DNA of 64,000 bases from Gordonia namibiensis NBRC 108229 (GTDB lineage: Bacteria > Actinomycetota > Actinomycetes > Mycobacteriales > Mycobacteriaceae), in assembly GCF_000298235.1 (NCBI RefSeq), contig NZ_BAHE01000014.1, positions 1 through 64,000 on the forward strand, written 5' to 3'. Shown piece after piece: positions 36,245 to 44,619 of this stretch (position 1 is the first letter of the stretch; the number at the start of each line of letters is the position of its first letter). The position numbers and the translations under genes were made by a program. The notes below the pieces were generated by a model. That model saw only the letters and a list, made by a program, of their open reading frames with translations, was not told where the DNA came from and made no database searches.

Positions 36245-38206
36245 ATGACTTCAGTTTCCCTTCGCCCGGAGACGCGTCCGGCCCCCTCGGAGATCCGGAC
36301 CGCGGTCGACGCGGGCAACATCCCGACGCTGCTCGCCGTGCTGGTGGAGATGACCGGGGATCGCCGCTGGCTGGCCGATCGCTACCGCCCGACCCGCAGC
36401 CGTGGCATGGACGACAATTCGACCGGCGGCCTGCCCGAGGACGTACAGGCCGAGATCCGCGACGCCGTCGTCGACGCCCTCGAGGACTGGTACGAGCAAG
36501 GCTCACCGGCCCGCGTCCCGGCCGACGAGGAACTCGTCGCCACACTGATGTCGTTCACCGCCGGCGAACCGGTGGCACCGGAGTTCGCGCCGATGATGAG
36601 CGAGATCGTGCGGGGCGACCTGCGCGGCTCCCATCTGCCGGAACTACCCGAAGACCTCGGTTCGACGATGAACGCCCTGGTCATCGGCGCCGGCGTGGCC
36701 GGGATGCTGATCTCCACGCAGCTCGCCGAGGCCGGCATCGAGCACACCGTTCTGGAGAAGAACGACGAGGTCGGCGGCTCCTGGTACGAGAACCAGTACC
36801 CGGGCGCCGGCGTCGACACCCCGAGCTACCTGTACTCGATCTCCTCCTTCGACCACGACTGGTCCACCCACTTCGGCAAACGCGACGAGGTCCAGGGCTA
36901 CCTGCAGGCCTTCGCCGACCGTCACGCGGTGCGCGACCGCGTCCGGTTCGGCACCGAGGTCCTCTCCGCCGCCTACGATTCCGACACCCAGCAGTGGGTG
37001 GTGCGGGTCCGCGACCGGGACGGGAGCGAGAGCACCCTCACCTCGCGCATCCTCATCAGCGCGGTCGGCATCCTCAACCGGCCCAAGCTCCCCCGACTCG
37101 CCGGCATGGACACCTTCACCGGCCGGATGTTCCACTCCGCCCACTGGCCCACCGAACTCGACGAGCCCGGCGCCCTGTCCGGCAAGCGCGTCGCCATCGT
37201 CGGCTCCGGCGCGTCGGCGATGCAGATCGGTCCCGCCATCGTCGACAAGGTGGGGTCGCTGACGGTCTTCCAGCGGTCGCCGCAGTGGATCGCCCCCAAC
37301 GACGACTACTTCGCCCCGGTCGGCGACAACGTGCACTGGCTGATGAACAACCTGCCCGGGTACCGGGAGTGGTACCGCGCACGGTTGTCCTGGATCTTCA
37401 ACGACAAGGTCCACTCGACCCTGCACGTCGACCCCGAATGGCCCGAACCCACCGCGTCGATCAACGCAGTGAACCACGGCCATCGCGAGTTCTACCTGCG
37501 GTACATGCGCGCCGAGCTCGGCGACCGCGACGATCTCGTCGAGCTGTCGACGCCGGACTACCCGCCCTTCGGCAAGCGAATGCTGTTGGACAACGGCTGG
37601 TTTCGCATGCTGCGGCAGCCGAACGTGGAGCTGGTGGGCCACGGCGTGGACTCCGTCACCGAGACCGGGCTCGTCGACTCCACCGGCCGGGCACACGACT
37701 TCGACATCATCGTCTTCGCGACCGGCTTTCACAGCGACCGCTACCTGTACCCGATGGACGTCGTCGGGCGCAGCGGCAAGACCACCGTCGAGGCCTGGGG
37801 CGATCACGACGCGTACGCCTACCTCGGCATCACCGCGCCGGACTTCCCGAACCTGTTCATCCTCACCGGCCCCAACACCGCACTCGGACACGGGGGCAGC
37901 TTCATCAGCATCCTCGAATACCAGGTGCGCTACGTCTGCGACGCCATCCGCGCCATGATCGAGCGCCGCCTCGGTGCTCTCGAGGTGCGTCGCGACGTCA
38001 CCGACGAGTACAACGACGCCGTCGACCGCGCGCACGCACGCATGGTGTGGACACATCCCGCGATGACCAACTGGTATCGGAACCCCGACGGCCGGGTCGT
38101 CGCGGTGCTGCCGTGGCGGATCGTCGACTACTGGGCGAAGACCCGTCACGTCGATCTCGCCGATTTCCACACCGAACCCATCACGGCCGAACCGCTCGAT
38201 CCCTGA
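36245..38206 (+). CDS. Baeyer-Villiger monooxygenase with N-terminal extension
   Basis: Type I flavoprotein monooxygenase that inserts oxygen next to a ketone using FAD, NADPH and O2, giving an ester or lactone. The 653-residue protein has FAD motif GAGVAG (148-153), the fingerprint FTGRMFHSAHWP (291-302), a second Rossmann motif GSGASAMQ for NADPH, and ATGFH near the C-terminus. About 135 residues precede the first Rossmann fold, as in 4-hydroxyacetophenone monooxygenase-type enzymes, and not as in cyclohexanone monooxygenase. No ribosome site; probably leaderless. It faces the ligase/racemase operon and shares its palindrome. Substrate unknown; no esterase is adjacent. Confidence 0.93.
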   Translation: MTSVSLRPETRPAPSEIRTAVDAGNIPTLLAVLVEMTGDRRWLADRYRPTRSRGMDDNSTGGLPEDVQAEIRDAVVDALEDWYEQGSPARVPADEELVATLMSFTAGEPVAPEFAPMMSEIVRGDLRGSHLPELPEDLGSTMNALVIGAGVAGMLISTQLAEAGIEHTVLEKNDEVGGSWYENQYPGAGVDTPSYLYSISSFDHDWSTHFGKRDEVQGYLQAFADRHAVRDRVRFGTEVLSAAYDSDTQQWVVRVRDRDGSESTLTSRILISAVGILNRPKLPRLAGMDTFTGRMFHSAHWPTELDEPGALSGKRVAIVGSGASAMQIGPAIVDKVGSLTVFQRSPQWIAPNDDYFAPVGDNVHWLMNNLPGYREWYRARLSWIFNDKVHSTLHVDPEWPEPTASINAVNHGHREFYLRYMRAELGDRDDLVELSTPDYPPFGKRMLLDNGWFRMLRQPNVELVGHGVDSVTETGLVDSTGRAHDFDIIVFATGFHSDRYLYPMDVVGRSGKTTVEAWGDHDAYAYLGITAPDFPNLFILTGPNTALGHGGSFISILEYQVRYVCDAIRAMIERRLGALEVRRDVTDEYNDAVDRAHARMVWTHPAMTNWYRNPDGRVVAVLPWRIVDYWAKTRHVDLADFHTEPITAEPLDP

Positions 38207-38230
38207 GGTCAGGCCCGGCGGCGACCGGAC

Positions 38231-38236
38231 TACCGT
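38231..38236 (+). promoter_or_regulatory. -10 box TACCGT of the sulfurtransferase gene (leaderless)
   Basis: TACCGT ends 7 bases before the ATG at 38244 and no ribosome site is visible. Confidence 0.45.
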
Positions 38237-38243
38237 GTCAGGC

Positions 38244-39086
38244 ATGACCTCCGCACCGCTGATCACCCCGAACGAACTGCAGAAGCGCCTCGGCGAGGGG
38301 CGTCTGCGCATCGTCGACGCGACGGTTCACCTGAGCTTCGACGCCGACGGAGCGCACGTCGCCTCCGGTCGTGACACCTACCTCCAGGGTCACCTGCCGG
38401 GCGCGGTGTTCCTCGACCAGATCACCGAGTTGTCCGATCCGAACGGTGAGGCCCCGTTCGCGGCGGCGTCGTCGGAGAAGTTCGCGGCGGCGGTCGGCGC
38501 GGCCGGGATCGGCGACGACTCGACCGTCGTCGTCTACGACACGGTCAACGGCATCTGGGCAACGCGCCTGTGGTGGCAGTTCGGCCTGGAAGGTTTCGAC
38601 GACGTCGTCGTCCTCGACGGTGGGTACGGCGCCTGGGTGGCGGCGGGACTCCCCACGGAGACCGGTGAATCCACCTACCCGGCAGCGACTTTCACCGCGC
38701 AGCGCCGCCCGGAACGGATCTTCTCGACCGACGAGGTGGTCGCGGCCACCGCGGATTCGTCGGTGCTGCTGGTCAACGCTCTCGACCGGGAGTCGTTCGC
38801 TGGCGGGCACATCCCGAGCAGCGTCAATGTCCCGTTCGGCGAACTCGTCGACGAGTCCGGGTCACTGAAGCCGCTCGAGGAACTGCGCGGACTGTTCGCC
38901 GACGCGGGTGCCCTCGACCCGTCGGTGCGACCGGTCACCTACTGCGGTGGCGGGATCGCCGCCACCGCAGCGGCATTCGCACTGAAGGCACTCGGCCGCG
39001 ATGATGTCGCGGTGTACGACGGGTCGATGAACGCCTGGACCGCGGACCCGGACCGTCCGCTGGCGTCGGCCGAATCACGGTCGTGA
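38244..39086 (+). CDS. thiosulfate/3-mercaptopyruvate sulfurtransferase (tandem rhodanese)
   Basis: Transfers sulfane sulfur from thiosulfate or 3-mercaptopyruvate to a thiol acceptor. The 280-residue protein has two rhodanese domains; the C-terminal one carries the active Cys in VTYCGGGIAATAAA (about residue 234). The N-terminal domain lacks a cysteine at the equivalent place, as is normal. The following GNAT gene overlaps its stop by 4 bases. SseA/SseB-like; which of the two donors is preferred cannot be read from the sequence. Confidence 0.9.
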   Translation: MTSAPLITPNELQKRLGEGRLRIVDATVHLSFDADGAHVASGRDTYLQGHLPGAVFLDQITELSDPNGEAPFAAASSEKFAAAVGAAGIGDDSTVVVYDTVNGIWATRLWWQFGLEGFDDVVVLDGGYGAWVAAGLPTETGESTYPAATFTAQRRPERIFSTDEVVAATADSSVLLVNALDRESFAGGHIPSSVNVPFGELVDESGSLKPLEELRGLFADAGALDPSVRPVTYCGGGIAATAAAFALKALGRDDVAVYDGSMNAWTADPDRPLASAESRS

Positions 39087-39646
39087 CGTCGACTCATCCC
39101 GGGGTGAGCGTCGAACTCGTCACCGATCCGGAGCGGGCGGCGTCGGTGGCCGAGGTCGCCGGCGCGACCTTTCCCCTGGCGTGCCCGCCGCATGCCGCCA
39201 CCGAGGACATCGCGCAGTTCATCGCGACCAACCTCGGCGAGAGAAACTTCCGCGGGTACATCGCCGACCCGGACGCCGACGTGCTCGTCGTCCGGGACCG
39301 CGCCAGCGGTCCGGTCATCGGGTACGCACTCGTGCTGCACGGCGATCCGTCGAATCCCGTTGTCGCCGACCTCGTCCCGGAGCGACCGGCGAGCGAGGTG
39401 TCGAAGATGTACGTGCTCCCCGACCATCATTCGCGTCCCGGCCTCAGCCCGTCACGCGCCCTGATGGACGCGGCGCTCGATCGTGCCCGCGACCGTGGCA
39501 GTGTCGTCGTCTGGCTCGGCGTGAACCAGCTCAACGAACGAGCCCAGAAGTTCTATGCCAAAACCGGTTTCACCCGCGCCGGGGTCCGAACCTTCGACCT
39601 CGGCGGGAGTGTCGAACACGATTACGTGTTCACGCAGAAGCTGTGA
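39083..39646 (+). CDS. GNAT-family N-acetyltransferase
   Basis: Predicted acetyl-CoA-dependent acetyltransferase (Rv2669-like). The 187-residue product keeps the GNAT core: beta strand SKMYVLPDHHSRPGLSPSRALMDAA with a loose acetyl-CoA loop, followed by WLGVNQLNERAQKFYAKTGF, the motif B region. GTG overlaps the sulfurtransferase stop, so they are probably one transcript. Acceptor unknown. Confidence 0.86.
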   Translation: MTSTHPGVSVELVTDPERAASVAEVAGATFPLACPPHAATEDIAQFIATNLGERNFRGYIADPDADVLVVRDRASGPVIGYALVLHGDPSNPVVADLVPERPASEVSKMYVLPDHHSRPGLSPSRALMDAALDRARDRGSVVVWLGVNQLNERAQKFYAKTGFTRAGVRTFDLGGSVEHDYVFTQKL

Positions 39647-39691
39647 CGCCGCTCGCCGGCGTGTTTCCGTCCCGCCGGCGTGTCTCCGTCC

Positions 39692-39713
39692 CGCTTGTCG
39701 GACTCGACAAGCG
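39692..39713. terminator. hairpin between convergent GNAT and zapE genes
   Basis: CGCTTGTCG-GACT-CGACAAGCG, a perfect 9-bp stem with a 4-base loop and no T-run. Position between convergent stops suits a two-way terminator. Confidence 0.55.
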
Positions 39714-39744
39714 CGAGGGAAATGGTCACGCGGGAAACGGACTG

Positions 39745-40758
39745 TCAGGCAGCCGATTCGGCGAACCGCGACAGGGCCAGCAGACGCGAGGTCGCGCGCA
39801 GGTACTTCTTGCGGTAGCCACCCGCGAGCATCTCGTCGGTGAAGATCTCGTCGAGCTTGGCGCCGGAGACCGTCACCGGGACGTGCGCGTCGTAAAGGCG
39901 GTCGGCGAGGACCACGAGGCGCAGCGCCACCGACTGGTCCTTGGCGGGGTGGACACCGGTGATGCACACCAGCGAGACGCCGTCGACGAGGTCCTTGTAC
40001 TTCGACGGATGCAGCGTGCTCAGGTGATCGCACAGCGCGTCGAAGTCGTCGAGGGTCGCACCCTCGGTGGAGTCGGCGATGTCGACCAGTTCGGACTCGG
40101 TGCGCGGGTCCGGGGCCGGCGGCAGGTCGCGGTGGCGGTAGTCGGGCCCGTCGACGCGGATCGTCTCGAACACCGCCGAGAGCTTGCGGATCTCGCGCAG
40201 GAAGTCCTGGGCCGCGAACCGGCCCTCGCCGAGCTGGCCGGGCAGGGTGTTCGAGGTGGCGACGACCGACACACCCTTCGCCGTGAGCTCGGTGAGCAGG
40301 CGCGAAACGAGCATGGTGTCGCCGGGATCGTCGAGTTCGAACTCGTCGATGCAGAGGACGGTGTGCTTCGAGAGACGCTCGACGGCGTTCACGAAGCCCA
40401 GCGCGCCGACCACGTGGGTGACCTCGACGAAGGTCGCGAACGACTTCGGCTCGGGCATGGAGTGGTAGATCGAGGCCAGGAGGTGGGTCTTGCCGACGCC
40501 GAACCCGCCGTCGAGGTACAGGCCGATCCCCTGCGAGGGCGCCTTGCGGGAGAACAGGCCCTTCTTCCCGGAGCGGGCCTTGGAGGCCCGGGCGACGAAG
40601 TCGCGTGCCTTGGCGACCGCCTGGGCCTGCGACGGCTCCTTCGGATCGGGAATGTAGGAGTCGAAGCTCACGTCGTCGAAGGTCGACGGAGGCACCATCT
40701 CATCGATGAGTGCGTCCGGCGAGGTCGCAGGGTTGCGATCGCAAAGTCGGGCCGCCAT
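39745..40758 (-). CDS. zapE: cell division ATPase ZapE / AFG1-like
   Basis: AAA-like P-loop ATPase of the AFG1/ZapE family (Rv2670c in M. tuberculosis). The 337-residue protein has Walker A GFGVGKTH, Walker B TVLCIDEFELDD and the arginine-finger region in RDLPPAPDPR. In gamma-proteobacteria ZapE affects the division ring; its role here is inferred from family only. Divergent from the RibD-like gene with 35 bp between starts. Confidence 0.88.
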   Translation of the reverse strand: MAARLCDRNPATSPDALIDEMVPPSTFDDVSFDSYIPDPKEPSQAQAVAKARDFVARASKARSGKKGLFSRKAPSQGIGLYLDGGFGVGKTHLLASIYHSMPEPKSFATFVEVTHVVGALGFVNAVERLSKHTVLCIDEFELDDPGDTMLVSRLLTELTAKGVSVVATSNTLPGQLGEGRFAAQDFLREIRKLSAVFETIRVDGPDYRHRDLPPAPDPRTESELVDIADSTEGATLDDFDALCDHLSTLHPSKYKDLVDGVSLVCITGVHPAKDQSVALRLVVLADRLYDAHVPVTVSGAKLDEIFTDEMLAGGYRKKYLRATSRLLALSRFAESAA

Positions 40759-40793
40759 GTGTGGAGAGTAGCGATCTCCGGAAGTATGGATGC

Positions 40794-41612
40794 ATGTTCC
40801 ACCTGCAGAAAGCGACCCAGGTCACATCCGCCGAGTCCGGCGAGAAGGGGAACGAGACACTGCTCGGCCTGGCCGAGCACTACCGCTATCCGCCGCGGCC
40901 GTCGGAGGGGCCCGGCGCCACGGCACCTTTCGTCCGGGCCAACATGGTCGCCTCGATCGACGGCGCGGCCACCCACGATGGGAAGTCGGGCGGACTCGGC
41001 GGTGACGGGGACAAGACCGTCTTCCGGGTCCTGCGCGGACTCGCCGACGTGATCCTCGTCGGCGCCGGGACCGCGACCACCGAGGGGTACCGCCAGCCGC
41101 AACCCGACTCCGCGTTCGCCGACCTCCGAGAAGCGAACGGACAGGCGCCCGCACCCGCGCTCGCCCTGGTGTCGCGGTCGCTCTCGATCCCGCCGGACTA
41201 CCCGCCGCTGAGCCACCCCGACACCGTCGTACTCACCTGCGCGTCGGCCCCCGCGGAGCGCCGCGCCGCACTCGTCGACGCCGGCGCCACCCTGATCGAC
41301 TGCGGTGAGGACGACGTCGACACCTCGGCGCTGATCGAGACCTGCGGCGAGCTGGGCCGGCCGCGGGTGCTCTGCGAGGGCGGCCCGAGCCTGCTCGGTT
41401 CGATCATCGCCGACGACCTGCTCGACGAGCTGTGCCTGACGACCAGTCCCCATCTGGCCGGCGGGAATGCCGGCCGCATCGCGGTGCGGACCGGCGACGG
41501 GAAGGACGAGTCCGCCGCGCTCAAGGGGATGTCACCGGCCGCGATCATCACCGACGACGACGGTTATGTCTTCACTCGGTGGCTGCGTCACGGCCGGTCG
41601 TCCATCCACTGA
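40794..41612 (+). CDS. RibD C-terminal domain pyrimidine reductase family protein
   Basis: Dihydrofolate-reductase-fold NADPH enzyme of the RibD C-terminal family (Rv2671-like; that protein has been reported to reduce dihydrofolate as a possible bypass of DHFR). The 272-residue product shows FVRANMVASIDGAATHDGKS, ADVILVGAGTATTEGY and VLCEGGPSLLG, the cofactor and substrate loops of the family. No deaminase domain. ATG at 40794, 35 bp from the zapE start; no strong ribosome site. Confidence 0.87.
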   Translation: MFHLQKATQVTSAESGEKGNETLLGLAEHYRYPPRPSEGPGATAPFVRANMVASIDGAATHDGKSGGLGGDGDKTVFRVLRGLADVILVGAGTATTEGYRQPQPDSAFADLREANGQAPAPALALVSRSLSIPPDYPPLSHPDTVVLTCASAPAERRAALVDAGATLIDCGEDDVDTSALIETCGELGRPRVLCEGGPSLLGSIIADDLLDELCLTTSPHLAGGNAGRIAVRTGDGKDESAALKGMSPAAIITDDDGYVFTRWLRHGRSSIH

Positions 41613-41658
41613 CCGATCCGAACGGATCACTGCACGGCCGTCGCCCGGCGTCGTTGAC

Positions 41659-41664
41659 TACGCT
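41659..41664 (+). promoter_or_regulatory. -10 box TACGCT of the hydrolase-fold lipoprotein gene (leaderless)
   Basis: TACGCT ends 7 bases before the ATG at 41672; no ribosome site. Confidence 0.45.
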
Positions 41665-41671
41665 CGCGGAC

Positions 41672-43240
41672 ATGCGAAGAGCGCACGCCGTCACGGCAGT
41701 CCTGGGTGTGATCGTCGCGATCCTCGTGTCGTCGTGCGCCGTGGGCCCCGACCGCGGTCCCGACCTCATCCCCGGTGGCGGCGGCGGTCAGGGTCCGGCC
41801 CCCTCGTCCTCGGCACCGCCCCCGGCGCCTGCGCTCGCCGTGCCGAAGACCGACCTCGATTGGTCGGACTGCGCGGCAGGGACCGCCGGACGCTTCGGCA
41901 TCGCCCGCCCGGCCGGGGTGACCGTCGAATGTGCTGAGTTCGACTCCCCTGTCGACCGGAACAAGCCCGACGGCGAGGTCGTTCGCATCGCCGCGACCCG
42001 GGCCCGCACCGCCGCGACACCCGCTGACGCCCCGCCGCTCGTCCTCACCTCGGGGTCGGATCTCCCGTCGTCGCGGACCCTGATGGTGATGTCGTCCGGT
42101 CCGGGCCGGGCCTTCCTCGACGCCCACCCGGTGGTGGCCGTCGACCACCGCGGCATCCCCCAGAGCGGGGACCTCGACTGCATGACCCGGCTCGAGCGGA
42201 GCACGATCGCCGACAACGGACTCACCGCACGCGGGACCGGCACGCAGGCGCGCATCTCCCGGCTCGCCTCGGCTGCGTCGTCGGCCTCGGACGGCTGCAC
42301 CGAGACGCTGACGCCGTACCAGCTCAACTTCGGCGCACAGTTCGCCGCCGCCGACCTCGAGACCCTCCGGCAGCGCTGGGGCGTCGAGCACCTGGGTCTC
42401 ATCGGTGTCGGTGAGGGCTCCGACGTCGTCCTGGCGTACTCCTCCCTCTACGGCGGCCGCGCGGGCCGCATCATCCTCGACACCCCGACGCCGTTCGGCG
42501 CGACCGCCCGCGATCGTGCGCAACTGCGCGCACAGGGAGTCCAGACCGCGCTGCAGGGATTCGCGCAGCGATGCTCGACGCTGGACGGCTGCACACTCGG
42601 CACCAACGGAGTGCGGGTGATGACCGGCCTGCTCGCCAAGGCCAGGGACGGACGCCTCGACGGACTGTCGGACACCACCGCACTCAACGCCATCACCACG
42701 ACACTCGCGCTCGCCTCGGACCGCCCCGAGTCACTGCTCGACCTGTCCCGCGCCATCACCGCCGCCGACCGCGGCGACACCGGTGCGCTCGTCCGGCTCG
42801 CCGATCGGGCCGCGACCCTGCGGACGACCGACGGAGCTCTGGTGTCGCGGTGCAACGACGTCACCGGCCCGGTGGGCCAGAACGAGATCCCCGGACTCGT
42901 CGAGGCCTGGACCAAGCAGAATCCGCTGACCGGCTCCGACAGCGCCCTGTCGCTGGTGCGATGCAACGGCTGGGCGTCGGGCAGCGCGGTCCGTCCGCCG
43001 TCGTCGTTGCCCGCCGACCCACTGGTCCTCAACGGCACCCGGGATCCGGTGAACGGTGGCGACGGCGCGAACACGCTCGTCCCGCTGTTCATGAACGCCG
43101 GGGCCGAGCCGGTGACCGTCAGCTGGGACGGGCTGGGCTTCTCGGTCCTGGGTCGCAGCGCCTGCGCCGCCCAGGTGGCGGTCGAGTACGTGAAGAAGAC
43201 GCCCCTCGGGGGACCCACCCAGCGCGGCTGCCCCACCTGA
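41672..43240 (+). CDS. secreted alpha/beta-hydrolase-fold lipoprotein, probably inactive
   Basis: A 522-residue exported protein (Rv2672 position) with the lipobox LVSSC (Cys22) and a Pro/Gly-rich linker, then a tripeptidyl-aminopeptidase-like alpha/beta fold. At the nucleophile elbow the family GxSxG reads G245-V-G247-E-G249, so the Ser is Gly; near the C-terminus the active His of the GxGH motif is Phe490 (DGLGF), while the Asp in NGTRDPV is kept. It therefore looks like a pseudo-hydrolase that may bind peptides or cell-wall material and not cut it. Six or more cysteines (for example CAQVAVEYV and RGCPT) suggest disulfides. Upstream of aftC. Confidence 0.85.
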   Translation: MRRAHAVTAVLGVIVAILVSSCAVGPDRGPDLIPGGGGGQGPAPSSSAPPPAPALAVPKTDLDWSDCAAGTAGRFGIARPAGVTVECAEFDSPVDRNKPDGEVVRIAATRARTAATPADAPPLVLTSGSDLPSSRTLMVMSSGPGRAFLDAHPVVAVDHRGIPQSGDLDCMTRLERSTIADNGLTARGTGTQARISRLASAASSASDGCTETLTPYQLNFGAQFAAADLETLRQRWGVEHLGLIGVGEGSDVVLAYSSLYGGRAGRIILDTPTPFGATARDRAQLRAQGVQTALQGFAQRCSTLDGCTLGTNGVRVMTGLLAKARDGRLDGLSDTTALNAITTTLALASDRPESLLDLSRAITAADRGDTGALVRLADRAATLRTTDGALVSRCNDVTGPVGQNEIPGLVEAWTKQNPLTGSDSALSLVRCNGWASGSAVRPPSSLPADPLVLNGTRDPVNGGDGANTLVPLFMNAGAEPVTVSWDGLGFSVLGRSACAAQVAVEYVKKTPLGGPTQRGCPT

Positions 43241-43298
43241 GTCGAGCGGATCGGTGCTGGCCCGGAGGGTTCTGCGGAGCGTGGGAGGCCACCCGTAG

Positions 43299-43304
43299 TA
43301 CGGT
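43299..43304 (+). promoter_or_regulatory. -10 box TACGGT of aftC (leaderless)
   Basis: TACGGT ends 6 bases before the GTG at 43311, where no ribosome site is visible. Confidence 0.45.
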
Positions 43305-43310
43305 GCGCGG

Positions 43311-44579
43311 GTGGCGAATCTCGACAGGTATCTCTATCCCCAGATGAGTGCGCAGCGGATCATCCCGATGATCCTGTGGCCGATCAGCCTGTTCATGGTC
43401 GTGCACCGCTCGTTGTTCCTGGGGGTCAACGGCGACCGCACCGACGACTTCAAGCCGGTGTACGCCGCCGCCTACAACTTCCTGAACAACCTGCCGGTCT
43501 ACGGCGAGAACTACGCCACGGTCGACCCGCACTACCTGTACCCGCCGTCGGGCACCCTGCTGATGGCACCGGTCGCCGTCATCGACTACGAACGCGCGCG
43601 ATGGGCGTTCATCGCGGTCAGCGTCGTGGTCCTGCTGGTCTGCGCCTACCTGCTGACCCGGATGTTCGGGTATGCCCTGAACTCATGGGTCATGCCGACG
43701 GTGCTGTTCGTCTTCTTCTTCACCGAGACCGTCTCGCACACACTGATCTTCACGAACTTCAACTCGTTCGTGCTGCTCGGCATGATCGCCTTCCTGATGC
43801 TGATGCGCTCGCGGCACGACTGGTGGGCCGGCGTCCCGATGGGCCTGACGCTGTCCGTGAAGCCCGTTCTGGCGCCGCTGATGCTGCTGCCACTGCTCAA
43901 CCGGCAGTGGCGGGTGTTCGCCTTCGCGATCGTGGTCCCGCTCGTGCTGACCGCAATCGCCTGGCCGATGTCGGTGGACGCCGACGCCTTCATCAGCCGG
44001 ACGGTCCCCTACCTCGGCGAGGCCCGCGACTACTACAACAGCTCGATCGCCGGCAACGGCGCCTACTTCGGCGTCGCGCCGTGGCTGGTCCTGCTGCTGC
44101 GCATCGCCTTCGTACTGATGGCCGTGTTCTCGCTGTGGTTCCTGTACCGCTACTACCGCAAGACCAACGAACTGCTGTGGCTTGCGACATCATCGGGCGT
44201 GCTCCTGGGCACCACCTTCCTCGTCGGCTCACTGGGCCAGGGCTACTACTCGATGCTGCTCTTCCCGCTGCTGATGACGGTGCTCCTACCCGGATCGGCG
44301 ATGCGCAACTGGCCGGCCTGGCTCGGCGTATACGGCTGCATGACCTTCGACAGCTTCTACTCGCAACGCTGGACAGCCTTCGGCTGGATGGTCGAGTACA
44401 ACAAGGTGACCTGGGGATGGTCGCTGCTGATGATCGCCGTGTTCTGCTCGCTGCTGTTCCGCTGGCTCGACATGCGGTCCGACGGCGTCGCCGGCGAGGA
44501 CGTGGTGATGCGATCGGAGCACGACGCTCCCCCGGCGCCGGTGGCGAAGTCCGACGACGAGCTGTCGCTGTCGAAGTAG
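43311..44579 (+). CDS. aftC: alpha-(1->3)-arabinofuranosyltransferase AftC
   Basis: Adds the 3-linked branch to arabinan in arabinogalactan and lipoarabinomannan, using decaprenyl-phospho-arabinose on the outer face of the membrane. The 422-residue GT87-type protein has about ten transmembrane helices, the Asp-rich first periplasmic loop NGDRTDDFKPVY and the YPPSGTLLMAPVA and LSVKPVLAPLM segments of the family, and a charged C-terminal tail. Order pseudo-hydrolase-aftC-msrB equals Rv2672-Rv2673-Rv2674. Confidence 0.92.
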   Translation: MANLDRYLYPQMSAQRIIPMILWPISLFMVVHRSLFLGVNGDRTDDFKPVYAAAYNFLNNLPVYGENYATVDPHYLYPPSGTLLMAPVAVIDYERARWAFIAVSVVVLLVCAYLLTRMFGYALNSWVMPTVLFVFFFTETVSHTLIFTNFNSFVLLGMIAFLMLMRSRHDWWAGVPMGLTLSVKPVLAPLMLLPLLNRQWRVFAFAIVVPLVLTAIAWPMSVDADAFISRTVPYLGEARDYYNSSIAGNGAYFGVAPWLVLLLRIAFVLMAVFSLWFLYRYYRKTNELLWLATSSGVLLGTTFLVGSLGQGYYSMLLFPLLMTVLLPGSAMRNWPAWLGVYGCMTFDSFYSQRWTAFGWMVEYNKVTWGWSLLMIAVFCSLLFRWLDMRSDGVAGEDVVMRSEHDAPPAPVAKSDDELSLSK

Positions 44580-44606
44580 CGACACCGGCCAGATCTCCGA
44601 CCGCGC

Positions 44607-44612
44607 TACCGT
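44607..44612 (+). promoter_or_regulatory. -10 box TACCGT of msrB (leaderless)
   Basis: TACCGT ends 7 bases before the ATG at 44620. Confidence 0.45.
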
Positions 44613-44619
44613 GGAACCC

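Noticed and set aside
26359..38206. Prophage or integrative element in the tRNA region
   Set aside because: No integrase, excisionase, phage structural gene or tRNA-end repeat was found, so I list it only as a possible old insertion site.
36245..38206. Acetone or cyclohexanone monooxygenase as specific name
   Set aside because: The 135-residue N-terminal extension fits the 4-hydroxyacetophenone type better and no substrate can be read, so no gene symbol is given.
36229..38247. 672-codon frame overlapping the Baeyer-Villiger monooxygenase on the same strand
   Set aside because: It is Arg/Pro-rich with no domain, while the other frame carries the flavin and BVMO motifs.
39646..39744. Direct repeat of about 18 bases (gccggcgtgt and tccgtccc)
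   Set aside because: Short, imperfect and next to a hairpin; likely part of the terminator region.
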